NCBI GenBank assembly: GCA_036940085.1
Contig: JALLBK010000442.1
Location: forward strand, 1 to 12,640
Direction: 5' to 3'
Source: Discostella pseudostelligera
Lineage: Eukaryota; Bacillariophyta; Thalassiosirophyceae; Thalassiosirales; Thalassiosiraceae
Length of the DNA: 12,640 nucleotides
In this document: positions 1-9,214 of the stretch, in pieces
Layout: each line of letters opens with the position of its first letter
Position numbering within the stretch: the stretch's first letter is position 1
Notes under the pieces: generated by a model
Databases searched by the model: none
Told to the model about the DNA's origin: nothing
The model's input: only the letters and a program-made list of their open reading frames with translations
Program-made: the position numbers and the translations under genes

Positions 1-1
1 T

Positions 2-167
2 GAAATCGACGAAATAATGTTTGGTCCAAGGTGAGTATATTTGAACTGATTTCTCATTATTCTTCTTCACCAGGCAAGAATTTGGCGGGAAACCGAAATG
101 GCGACGGAAGAAGGATGGACGGGATGATCTGACCATTTCCACTTTGGAATACGTAGAAACAATATGA
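2..167 (+). CDS. 3' end of an unidentified gene (last two exons)
   Basis: Two exons read in one frame across a GTGAGT...CAG intron. Exon A (2-30) gives EIDEIMFGP plus two bases. The intron is 31-73 (43 nt), with a pyrimidine-rich end before CAG. Exon B (74-167) continues as RQEFGGKPKWRRKKDGRDD and ends LTISTLEYVETI before a TGA at 165-167. The visible C-terminal tail is about 41 residues and is basic in the middle (WRRKK). The start and body are outside the window. I do not recognise the family, and no domain can be called from this tail. The evidence is the matched splice phase and protein-like composition. The alternative is chance, which the clean donor and acceptor make less likely. Confidence 0.5.
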
Positions 168-710
168 GGAAATACCCGAGAAAGCCAACAATTCAAAATT
201 TGAATTTCTGGTTTTCATGTGGTGGAATACCAATTCCGCACAGGCCCAAAATTGAAAAGATCCAACAATCCCATCAAATAAATGAGAAATATCATGCGAA
301 CTGGGAACGCCCCGCAGCCGCAGACTCCCGCAGCGGCTCTGAAAATGAGATGGGCGTTCAATGAAACAAATCAGTCTGTCCATCAGTTGTATCTCGGATT
401 CTCATAGTAAATGAGAAATTCATCTGAAAATTAGGTACGTAATTAGTAGAAAATGGTTCAAATGTGTCATTTCCGCAGACGCGGGCTCACGTTCAGGGTT
501 CTCATCGTTGATTTCATATCGCTCAATGATTCGTCGATGCACCATCCCTCAAAGACCATGCCATGGCCGCCGGCTTCGTGGCTGTGCCACCCGCCCCTTG
601 ACGCATATCCACAGAGACAACATAGAGTTGGTGAGCTCATGAACGAGAGCGGCAATTGACATCGAATTGGGGGATCTTCATCTTCATTATCATAGAATAT
701 TTATCCATCG
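168..710. other. Intergenic region upstream of the Pro/Thr-rich membrane protein gene
   Basis: About 540 bases between the stop of the partial gene and the next start. The open frames here on either strand are short, lack splice support and have no recognisable protein features. I saw no RNA gene and no clear core promoter. The last 50 bases before 711 are AT- and CT-rich (cttcatcttcattatcatag), as expected of a short 5' leader. Confidence 0.4.
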
Positions 711-3700
711 ATGATACCTACCATGTCGGCCGACAATACCATCGACGGCAGCAATATTATCAGTATCAGGCGACGAACTACTTCGTCGTCGTCGTCATGT
801 AGGAGACGGTCGGTGGGCACGGGCACCAACCTCCTTCGCCATTGTACCGCCACCACTGCTGTTGCTGCCATTGCCATTCTTGTCATGGTAGCCACCAGCA
901 CCACAAACAGCATAACAACAACATTGTCATTGCCAACAACATTATTTGCCATGGCACAAACTTTCACCTACGAACCCACTGTCTCCAGTGCACCCTCTAT
1001 CTCTCGCATGCCCACTACCTTTATTCCATCACCATCGGGGACTGGTGTAGGTACGACATTGCAGCCGAGTGATCCTATAATTACCATGGCACCGGTGACG
1101 GATGCTCCTAGTTCCGATCCTCCTCAAACTGCAATTCCAGAGGTGACGGTGAGTTGTGTCTTTGATTGTATATTTGTTGTTTGAAGGGGGTAGGGGGTTT
1201 GTGGTTGGCTGGTGTCATCGACAGAGAGAGAGAGAGAATGATCAAGCACTTATCGCGGTAGAGAGGCAGAACAGTGGAGGGTGTGAATGGGGGGAGTAGT
1301 TGCAAGATATGATGAATGATGATATTCTGCCGATGATGATGGAATGTTGTGAACGATTGTTGCGGTGGTTCTGTTCTTGTCTGCTACATTTTTTTAGTGA
1401 ATGGTGAAGGTCGATGCTGATACCGACAACTAATACTCTAACATATCCTCATGCTCAAATAAACACAGGATGCACCAACCCGAAATCCAATTACTGACGC
1501 GCCATCGTTGTCGCCTGTGACGGCGCCCACAACACCTAGTCCGGTATCAGCTTTTCCAACGAGGAGACCGAGCGTGAGTAGTTATTTTCTCCCAATCTTC
1601 TTCATTTCGCTTGATCGTTTGTGCGTTTGTTGGTTGGAATCCAATTGTGTTTTGCACCCAGATGGAGAGAGAGTTTGTTTGCTCCTGTTTATTGAACTCA
1701 TAATTTCATCCAAGCATGATGTATCCACCCGTATTCGCACACCCAACAAATGCATTGTTTAGTCACCACCCACCACTCGATATCCAACGAGACCTCCAAC
1801 TAGACGTCCATCGCCTTTACCGACCGAGTATCCAACATCATTGGAACCTACCAATAATCCAAGCGTGAGTTTAGATTGATGTTCCATTTGACGATTGTTG
1901 TTTGGTGGCAAGCATGCATGCACAACTTACACACCTGGAAAATGCAAGTTTGATCGAGAGTCGTTTGTTTACTCATGTCGTCAAGGAATCCTTCCGTTTT
2001 GCTTTGTTTTGTTGGGGCATTGTATCGCACTCGACGTGAAAATGGATTTAGTCTCGACCTATCACTCGACTACCAACGAGAATCCCAACCCATACACCTT
2101 CCCATAGACCAACGAGAATACCAACACATAGACCAAGCCATAGACCAACCCCCCTTCCGACGACCGAATCTCCATCGGATTATCCTACGGAGAGTCCTGT
2201 GACGGATGTACCGACCAAGTTGCCAACTGTGAGTACAGAATTTTTTGTTGGTGCGCATCGGATTGTGCTGGTCGTTTTGCATGCAATTCATGCATATTGG
2301 GTGTTGATTACTATGTGTTCAATGAGAGAGATGTGATGACTCATATCATCAAGACTCTATTCTTGATTCGACACTCCAATGCGCGTACACATCTTGGCAC
2401 CACAACGTCAGTCTCGGCCAACTACCCGATCACCAATACGATCGCCCACTTCCAATCCTCAAACCGAGCATCCTTCCTCGCGTCCTTCTCCTGTGCCTAC
2501 TACGGAACGCCCTGCTACTTTAAAGCCTACCACTGCTAGACCATCGAGCGTGAGTACTAGATGATGTGTGCTAGTTTGGTACCAAGTTAATTCATCAATC
2601 TAACTTACACAATTCATTCGTTTGTGCTTCATTTTGTCTCGCTTAACATGCAGTATTCACCAACCAATTCACCGAGTGCGATCTACAATGTAACTGCAAG
2701 TTGTTGATGGTCTTCTCTGTCGTTTATTGATCGATTTTTTGTTTGGGTGGCAATATTCATGTTTGAACTCTTTTGAATTTTTTCCTGAGTGGAGAAGAGT
2801 TGGAGTTGTTGTTTCGCCTCTTTCATCAATCGACAATTTGAAGGGTACAATGCATTGACAATAAACTCATTTCGTTCATCCTCACCGTCATTGTCCCATC
2901 ATATCAGGCGACACCCACCTCGGGCAACCCGACTGTAAGCCTTTTCTTCCTCTCTCTTGCGTTGACTTCTTTTGCACATAGTAACTGGATGGTACACTAA
3001 CATTCATTTGCCCATCTAACGTTCTTATTCCGTTGCAGATTGCTCCTGTGACCAACGATCCAACTGTGAGTTCCTTGCTCACGCTACTTGTTCAAGCGTT
3101 GCATCAATTCGCTACTAACACGTCGAATGTATTTTTTATGACGTTCTCCACAACAGAGAAAGCCCACAAAATTACCAACAGCTGAACCATCTCCATCTCC
3201 CTCTCGATCACCCGTCATCGGCACGGCCTCGCCCACCGAAACACCCTCCAGTAAACCCTCGATTACGGAGTCTGAAACTCCCACCTATTCACCCGCGGGG
3301 GATGTGAAACTCATTGGACCAATACAATCTACTGGATTGACTGTGATACTCACCGGCATTGGAAACATTCCGAATCAACTCGAATGGGAAAGCACCACCT
3401 CGGATTTTTTCGTGGAAATGTACGATGAGAGTTCGGCCGTGTATGATGCCAAGGTGGAGGTCATGATTACCGATGTGACCAATCCGAACGGTAGAAGGAG
3501 GAGGCTGAACGGCGGAGAATCGTGGAGGAGGCTGCAATCGGATTCGTCCGTGCAAGTGACATACACTCAATCTCTGTGGTACAGCAGTCTTGATCCAAAT
3601 TTCAGTATGACCACTGATGAAATTGCCCAACTTCCATTGAGCACGGAAACTAATCGAGACGAGTACGTGGGGCGGTTGAAGAGCACCCTCGATGGGTATG

Positions 3701-4491
3701 AGAGTCTCACCTCTGTGTCTGAAATCGCTGTGTCGAGTAATAAGGAGATTAGTGGCGGTGACGAATCGGGTCTTCCTCTACCTGCAATTATTGGGATTTC
3801 CGTTGGCAGTGTCGCGCTAGCTCTCATTTTATTTATTGGATTTGTCTACTACAAGAAAAAGACTAAACACGGCAATGATGTGGATGTCGACAACAACCAC
3901 CACGATGACGACCCCATCTCCACACAGACATTGAGCACGCAAGATATGAAGACTTCGTTGGGAGGAGCGGGAGGGACAGGATCATCCGTACCAACCTATG
4001 GAGATCAAAGCGTGGCTACGGTAGATTATGATTATTCACGTGCCTTTGGCGGTGCGGGTGGTGACTTATCGTTGGTTTCGGATGCCGGCGGGACATTGGG
4101 TTCGAGAACTGGTCGGACGGGCGCCGAGGAATACCCTGAAGCGATGACGGCGGTACCAGGATCGTCGGGCAATACCATCTTCTCGGATGATCCAACCTTC
4201 GACCAAGCCTACGAGGACTTGCGGGAAGAAGTGCTGGACATTTACGCTCCTGCCGGTAAGCTGGGTGTGGTCATTGACACACCCGACGATGGAGCGCCAG
4301 TCATTCATGCCGTTAAGGATACGAGTCCCATATTCAACAAGGTTCAGGTGGGTGATAAGCTCGTGGCGGTGGATGATGAGGATGTTCGTTCCATGACGGC
4401 GATTAAGGTGTCCAAGTTGATTAGTCGAAAGAGCAACAATGCATCTCGAAAGTTGACGATCATTCGACATGTAACTGCTTCGACTCAGTGA
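711..4491 (+). CDS. Pro/Thr-rich single-pass surface protein with cytosolic PDZ-like domain (9 exons)
   Basis: Exons: 711-1148, 1469-1573, 1763-1864, 2052-2228, 2412-2549, 2654-2689, 2908-2934, 3039-3065, 3157-4491. All junctions are phase 0, giving about 794 aa. The N-terminus has a basic/Ser-rich region and a hydrophobic stretch at about 46-62 (AVAAIAILVMVA), consistent with a signal peptide with a long n-region, perhaps cleaved near AMA-Q (80-83). Residues ~85-445 are a Pro/Thr/Ser stalk with repeats such as SRPTTRSP and YPTRPPTRRP, likely heavily O-glycosylated. A membrane-proximal domain (~400-550) holds RRRRL (463-467) and WRRL (473-476). Residues 557-582 form a transmembrane helix followed by KKKTK. 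The tail has Gly- and Asp-rich linkers, then a PDZ-like fold at ~711-789 (GKLGVVIDTP as the carboxylate loop, VGDKLVAVDDEDV, C-terminal KLTIIRHV). Inferred role: cell-surface or cell-wall anchoring or signalling in a diatom; the ligand is unknown. Exon 6 may instead end at 2695 using a GC donor. Exon structure is well supported; function is not. Confidence 0.85.
1469..2549 (+). repeat. Tandem phase-0 exon modules encoding the Pro/Thr stalk
   Basis: Four consecutive exons (1469-1573, 1763-1864, 2052-2228, 2412-2549) are all multiples of three, all begin and end in phase 0, and all are followed by GTGAGT. Three of them end in Pro-Ser (Ser codon AGC) or Pro-Thr. Exons 3 to 5 begin S-P-P-T-T-R, S-R-P-I-T-R and S-R-P-T-T-R. 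The introns between them are nearly equal in length (189, 187 and 183 nt). This is direct sequence evidence of exon-intron units that were probably copied in tandem. Exon 4 also carries an internal repeat of RIPTH and SHRPT. Confidence 0.7.
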
Positions 4492-5112
4492 TAAGTGTGC
4501 ATGATGTACGGTCATAATATTCAGAATGGGGCAAGCGGAACAGTGGCGAATATTGATGTTTATTTGATAAATAATATTTCTATATGTGTGGACGTCTCAA
4601 AAACAGACATGGAGTACGTGTACGAATGTAAACGATCGAATCAGTGTCACTCGAGAGATTCCAAGATCACGCTGCAGGCAAAATATATTGATCACTCAAC
4701 CCGCTTTTGAGTTGGAACAAGACCTTAGTACCATAGGCAATATCTGCGCCAACCACCCATACGGCCAGCTTCCCTCAAGCGACGTCCATAAAATTACACC
4801 CACAGATAGATAAACGCCCCTACTACCTATGGTGATCGGCTGCTTTTGTTCCGATAGCTTTATCTCCGTGGGCGCTCCTACTACTACCTACCATACACTG
4901 CGCACTGCGCTGCTTGGGGGATTACAAAAGCATTCAGAGCCTCCACATTCGCAACGGTATCCTCAGAAGCCATCCACGAAATCACTCACCCACACCAAAC
5001 CGATACCGACTGCCCCACCACAGCATACCCTTTTGACGCCATATAATTGACGTAGTTACAACTAAAACTAAAAGGTAGGAGTAGTACTCATGGATGGAAC
5101 CGTATAAGTTTC

Positions 5113-5126
5113 TTCCCGCCAAATTC
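5113..5126 (-). promoter_or_regulatory. E2F-like box upstream of the Cys-rich membrane protein gene
   Basis: The minus strand reads GAATTTGGCGGGAA, which contains TTTGGCGGGAA, a close match to the eukaryotic E2F/DP core (TTTSSCGC-like, commonly TTTGGCGGGAAA). It lies about 510 bp before the ATG at 5634. The same 14 bases occur at 78-91, where they are explained by coding sequence. The assignment rests on the motif alone. Confidence 0.3.
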
Positions 5127-5436
5127 GCTTCGCGACGAAAGACAGACCGACCATTGGGCCTCCGTACCAGGTACACCAGCTCACAATCAAAAGAAGGTTA
5201 GATAGATTTCTACGGTATGTCACATGGGAATTCAGTACAATATGAAGAAAGAGCGATTTATTCTCTACCCATTATTAATTCCTATGTATATTATCGTGTG
5301 GAGAGCTTCGCGCCTTTTCTTTTGAGAAATATCAACTTGGGCCTACTGCATGCTGAACAAGATTCCATTGGGTTGTTGGCGGGCGTTGGAGTGGGAAAAT
5401 GCCGACGGCCATGGCAATTAGTGGTGAACCCTATGC

Positions 5437-5520
5437 CTATGCATCTCCGTCGCGGTAGTAGCTGCAGCCGATAACAACGAAGCCACCAAGTCCAACGCCG
5501 AATTGGACAACGAAGGCGAC
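5437..5520 (-). other. Possible terminal exon on the minus strand (27 codons plus stop)
   Basis: Reading down from 5520, an acceptor-like ATTTATTATTGACAG (5535-5521) is followed by an open frame VAFVVQFGVGLGGF then VVIGCSYYRDGDA and a TAG at 5437-5439. Nearly every codon is a C- or T-ending optimal-looking codon, and the peptide has a hydrophobic helix and a polar end, like the C-terminus of a small membrane subunit. No upstream exon with a good donor could be found before the oppositely oriented gene starts at 5634. It may be the last exon of an overlapping antisense gene, a relic or chance. I do not recognise it. Confidence 0.2.
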
Positions 5521-5633
5521 CTGTCAATAATAAATAAATCGACAGTGTCCATCTCATTTGGGAATAGCCGGGCGCGGAAGGGGGAGATCAAGAGAGTGCA
5601 CATAATCGTCGTCGAAACAACAAAATAATTAAA

Positions 5634-8387
5634 ATGAAGGTCTTCCTCCCATCGGCACTCCTCTTCGTTGCTGTCGCCGCCACCACAATGAACGCAGTGG
5701 CCAATGCATCCGTTATGGCAGAGGTAGATGTCTCAGCTATGATGGTAGATGGCGGTGCAGCTGGAGAGCCAACGATCAGCAGTCGCATGCACAATGGCAA
5801 CAACATGAACAGTGCGAACGACAGAAAGTTTCCACCCTCGGCATCCGAACTCCTTGCCCAAAAATCACGCCGTATGGCCGAACGACGAGCACGTGTCGCC
5901 GAGGCATTGTACAACCTCGAGCAACAACAATCTTCATCATCGTCATCAGCCTCTCCCAATAACAACAATGACAATACTAGGAACACAAAATTATCATGGC
6001 ATCGAATGACTCAGTCGGAATTAGAACAAGCCACTCATGCCGCTGAATTGAGTGCCACTACTCTCAATTTAAAGGGTGAAGAATTTGGTGCCAATGGTGG
6101 TAAATTATTGCGTAGGGCACAGCAGGAATTGTTCGATGGAAGAGGTGGAGACGAGGAGGGACGGAAATTGTGGGGAAATATTTATTCAGATCCATATGAT
6201 CCTGCGGGAGATTTGGTTAGTGAGGCTGCTTATTATGGTGAGTAATGATGAGAATAATAATCGATGGATGGTGATCGGAATGGTTTGGGTAATATCAGCA
6301 GTGTGGGTACGAGGAAAGGTACATTATCGGGGGGGAGAGTTTTCTTGTGGGTTGTTGTTTACGAATGCTTGTATTAGCTTGTTGTTTGAGCTGCCCTGGA
6401 CATGGAATTTCGGCTCTTCTCTCTCTGTTCAGCTCTATCCATGAAGTACGGTGTCCTGTAAAGAGATGAGCGGGGAGTATTATACTGATTTGGGTTGTTC
6501 TTTATGTCGGGGGAGTGAGGTGAACATTGGTGACGACGATATTAGTCAAGATAGTGTTGGGGTAGTATCAGGTCTTGACACTTTTCCCAAACTCACTCAC
6601 TCAATCGTTCCTTTCTCCGTTTCCTCGTAATCTCTCGTTCCACTCTTGCCCACTCGTCTTCGTTTTCGCTGCTTAAATGACAAAACAACAACACAGATAA
6701 GTGGCAACAGGCATATCGTTTCCTAGGCGCATATATTGACTGTACCAACAGTAAGGAACATGGGGGCTCCCATGATAACAATAACGAACAGGATAGTGGC
6801 GAGTGCTCACGATGGATGATTTGGGCGGCGGTAAGTCACCTCTCGTCTTTGTTATGGTTGTTGTTGATGTTGGTATTGATCTTTCTTGCACCGACTTCTT
6901 GATCCCCATCTAAAACCTCACACTCTTGCCTTCACTCCCAAAACAATCACCCACCGCCTCAAACAGTACATCGATCCAAACTATGCTGGAGGAGGATACG
7001 ACGAATACTTTGGCGATGGCGCCCCAGGCTCGTTGGATTGTCACTCTCCCGATACCGATTGGAAGTTGATTGGCGTGTACCGACAGGAGTTTTATCAGTA
7101 TGTTGAGCAAATTTCGAAGCATTTGTGGTGAGTGGTAACAATGGAAGATGAAAGGAGCGTGTGTGTTTGCTGTGTATATTTCTGTGTGCTTTGACGTCCT
7201 CTCGAGAGGTGAATTGCATCAATAGGAATGTGTGTTACAATTTTGGTTCGCCATGTTTTCTGCTTCTCATATCAATCTCGATACAACCACCTACTTCACT
7301 CAGGGCCGTCACCGATTACGAATACATCGTGGCCCGCGCTGGACTCAAATACATGACCGACGAGGAATGCATGAGTGTCGGATACGATGAGAACGGTAGT
7401 GCGCTGTACGCGGGCGTCCAACCCGTCGAGGGAGGACAGTGGCAAATGGGTCTCTATTCCGACGATCAGTGCCTCCTTCTGAACACCAAGACCAAGTACA
7501 CCTATGACGATTTCGTCGCCACGACCGAGCTTAACTTGGGATCGAAGGATCAAACGAACGACGATGCCTTCCACTCACAGGCGTACACTTATTGGCAGCA
7601 GACGCAAGAGTATACGCTCACGAAATTGAATACCGTGTACAACAATTACCGGTTTTGCACGTCCTGTGTCGATTACCCCACCTATCAGGATGGATACTTT
7701 ATCGGTGACGATGGCACCGACGATGAAGATTTAATCAACCAGTGCTGGAAGTTTTATTCTCATAACAGCTACAATTGTGATTCCGACTGTCTTGCCATGG
7801 CCACCGAGCAGAATTCCATCACGTGGATTGCGTACAACGGGAAGCAGTTTGGAACGCTGATCGACGGTCAATATGAGAGGACTCACGATAAGTCCTCTCT
7901 CGGCGAGGGCGGCGTAGTCACCTCTGCCAACGGCTCCCATCGCATTGAACGCCTCAAGGCCAACTTATTCTTAACTTTCGCCGGTATCGTCTTCGTTTCG
8001 ACCTTCTTAGCTTTTGCCGTCGCCCGTGGCTCTAGCAAAAAGAAGAAGAGTTCTCGCAGTCGCAGTCGTCGGCTACTGGATGCTGACTATGGTGGTAGTG
8101 ATCGCGACGAACGTCGTTCGAAGAGCCGCTCGGAGAGTCGTTCGTCACGAAGAATTTCAGGCAGCGATCGAGAACGAGACCGGGATCGCGGTGATCCCGA
8201 AGCTAGATCGTCGGCCAGGGCTAAGAGTAGGACTCGCTCGTCTCGTAGCAAAAGTCAGAGTGGTCGTGCTGTCGGCGAGTATGAACCTCCTCCCACGTCG
8301 TTGGGCCTGGCCGAGGAAAAGAAGCGAAGGAGTCAGTCTCGTTCGAAGACTAGTGGTAATAGTTCGAGGAGGGTTGCGGAGATGTAA
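5634..8387 (+). CDS. Secretory type I membrane protein: Cys-rich luminal domain, Ser/Arg-rich cytosolic tail (4 exons)
   Basis: Exons 5634-6237, 6697-6830, 6967-7127 and 7304-8387 join in phases 1, 0 and 2 with GTGAGT/GTAAGT donors and CAG acceptors, giving 660 aa. Residues 1-23 are a clear signal peptide (MKVFLPSALLFVAVAATTMN), likely cleaved near ANA-S. Residues ~25-200 are polar, with a charged helical patch (SRRMAERRARVAEALYNLEQQ) and a Ser/Asn tract. From 202 the sequence DKWQQAYRFLGAYIDC opens a folded luminal region with ten cysteines (217, 238, 271, 322, 356, 418, 421, 447, 458, 462), an even number that suggests disulphides. A transmembrane helix lies at 517-539 (LFLTFAGIVFVSTFLAFAVA). 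The cytosolic tail (540-660) is KKKK followed by many RS/SR dipeptides. I do not recognise an enzyme motif; the function is unknown. Intron 1 is the longest (459 nt) and holds no obvious extra exon. Confidence 0.85.
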
Positions 8388-8394
8388 TATTTAC

Positions 8395-8400
8395 AATAAA
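8395..8400 (+). promoter_or_regulatory. Possible polyadenylation hexamer
   Basis: AATAAA lies 8 nt after the TAA stop of the Cys-rich membrane protein gene. That is close to the stop, and diatoms do not depend strictly on this hexamer, so it is only suggestive. Confidence 0.25.
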
Positions 8401-8927
8401 TGTTCTTGTGAAGTTGATTCTAGCAAAAGAAGTGGAATAGATTTGATGGTTATTGTGATGGAAGGTGGGTTGGGGGTCGGATTAACTGCGGCATCAGCAG
8501 ATCTATTGATTTTGTCAATGACGATGTACGGGGCAAGAAAGTCGTGTGCGATGCTGTTATAATACATGAATTAGTGATTCAATGGGAAATTTTCAATGTT
8601 AATATCTCTAATAACTGAGTGTTGTCGTGATTTTCATAATATTTATCGACTCATATGCGCCCATCGGAGTGAAGGGCCATGGTAGACTGTCTAACATTTT
8701 CATCGATTACTCACTGAAACATGACCACCACGCTTACGGTATCCCCCTGGAACGAAGATCAACCACGTACTCTTTACTCTCCAAGAAGATCACATGAAAC
8801 CAATGCTAAGAATTAATTGATCGGCGGTCATTCGGAGGGAGGCCATGATAACCAACCTGTTCATGGTTCAGTGGGAGACAGAGAAGCGAGATAGAAAAGA
8901 GAAGAGATAAAGGCGACCAAAATGGAA

Positions 8928-8985
8928 AATGGCGGGAGCAGAATGGCGGGAAGAATATTTGGCGAGAATGGGGAAATGGCGGGAA
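8928..8985 (+). promoter_or_regulatory. Cluster of four E2F-like GGCGGGA/GGCGAGA boxes
   Basis: Four boxes in 58 bp share one orientation: AATGGCGGGAG (core GGCG at 8931), AATGGCGGGAA (8945), ATTTGGCGAGAA (8961) and AAATGGCGGGAA (8978). Core spacings are 14, 16 and 17 bp. They lie 225-280 bp before the VPS25 ATG. The cores match the E2F/DP type (TTTGGCGGGAA). Regular spacing argues for a regulatory array, although descent from a short tandem repeat would look similar. Confidence 0.4.
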
Positions 8986-9160
8986 GCACCGTCGACCTTC
9001 GACCTCGACCCTCGAACCTCAACCATGACCACCATGTGGCAAAAAAATATGCCGCCGCCGTCCATTGACCCTATCATTCCGTGCGACCTCGAGTAATTCC
9101 ATCGGCGCTGGAACCTTCTTAACATACCAGTAGTCGCATAGAGAGGGAGCGCATCTATAC

Positions 9161-9214
9161 GCTCATAATCAATTTTTCCACAACCTGACTCTCCTCGACA
9201 TCTTGATTATGAGC
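9161..9214. repeat. Perfect 12-bp inverted repeat reaching the VPS25 start codon
   Basis: GCTCATAATCAA at 9161-9172 is the exact reverse complement of TTGATTATGAGC at 9203-9214, with a 30-bp spacer. The right arm includes the VPS25 initiator ATG (9209-9211). In RNA this could form a hairpin that hides the start codon; in DNA it could be a bipartite binding site. Nothing in the sequence decides between these. Confidence 0.6.

Larger units (their letters stand above)
4492..5633. other. Intergenic region between the two membrane-protein genes
   Basis: About 1.1 kb holding the 3' flank of the Pro/Thr gene and the promoter of the next gene. Plus-strand frames here are short and lack splice support or protein character. 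Two items stand out and are listed separately: an E2F-like box at 5113-5126 and a minus-strand exon-like stretch at 5437-5520. The final 30 bases (gtcgtcgaaacaacaaaataattaaaATG) look like a diatom-style A-rich leader before the 5634 start. I saw no RNA gene. Confidence 0.4.
8388..9208. other. Intergenic region upstream of VPS25
   Basis: About 820 bases with no convincing open frame. It holds a GGCGGGA box cluster (8928-8985), a degenerate TCGACC-type repeat at about 8991-9024 (gtcgaccttcgacctcgacc and onward), and the left arm of an inverted repeat that ends at the VPS25 start. The orderly boxes in the last 280 bp suggest this is the VPS25 promoter. Confidence 0.4.

Noticed and set aside
81..92. 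E2F-like TTTGGCGGGAAA near the left edge as a promoter site
   Set aside because: It is inside the last exon of the partial gene (encoding Phe-Gly-Gly-Lys), so coding sequence explains it.
4829..5050. Short plus-strand ORF in the first long intergenic region
   Set aside because: Composition is low in hydrophobic structure, with no family resemblance and no splice context.
5588..5986. 132-aa minus-strand ORF opposite exon 1 of the Cys-rich membrane protein gene
   Set aside because: The plus strand has a textbook signal peptide and correct splice phase into exon 2; the minus frame is its shadow.
6238..6696. Extra exon within the 459-nt intron 1 of the Cys-rich membrane protein gene
   Set aside because: Exons 1 and 2 join in phase directly, and no internal segment has matched acceptor and donor with an open frame that I could support.
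8014..8562. 182-aa plus-strand ORF overlapping the end of the Cys-rich membrane protein gene
   Set aside because: It is a shifted frame of the Ser/Arg-rich exon, rich in Arg and Val, with no motif or splice support.
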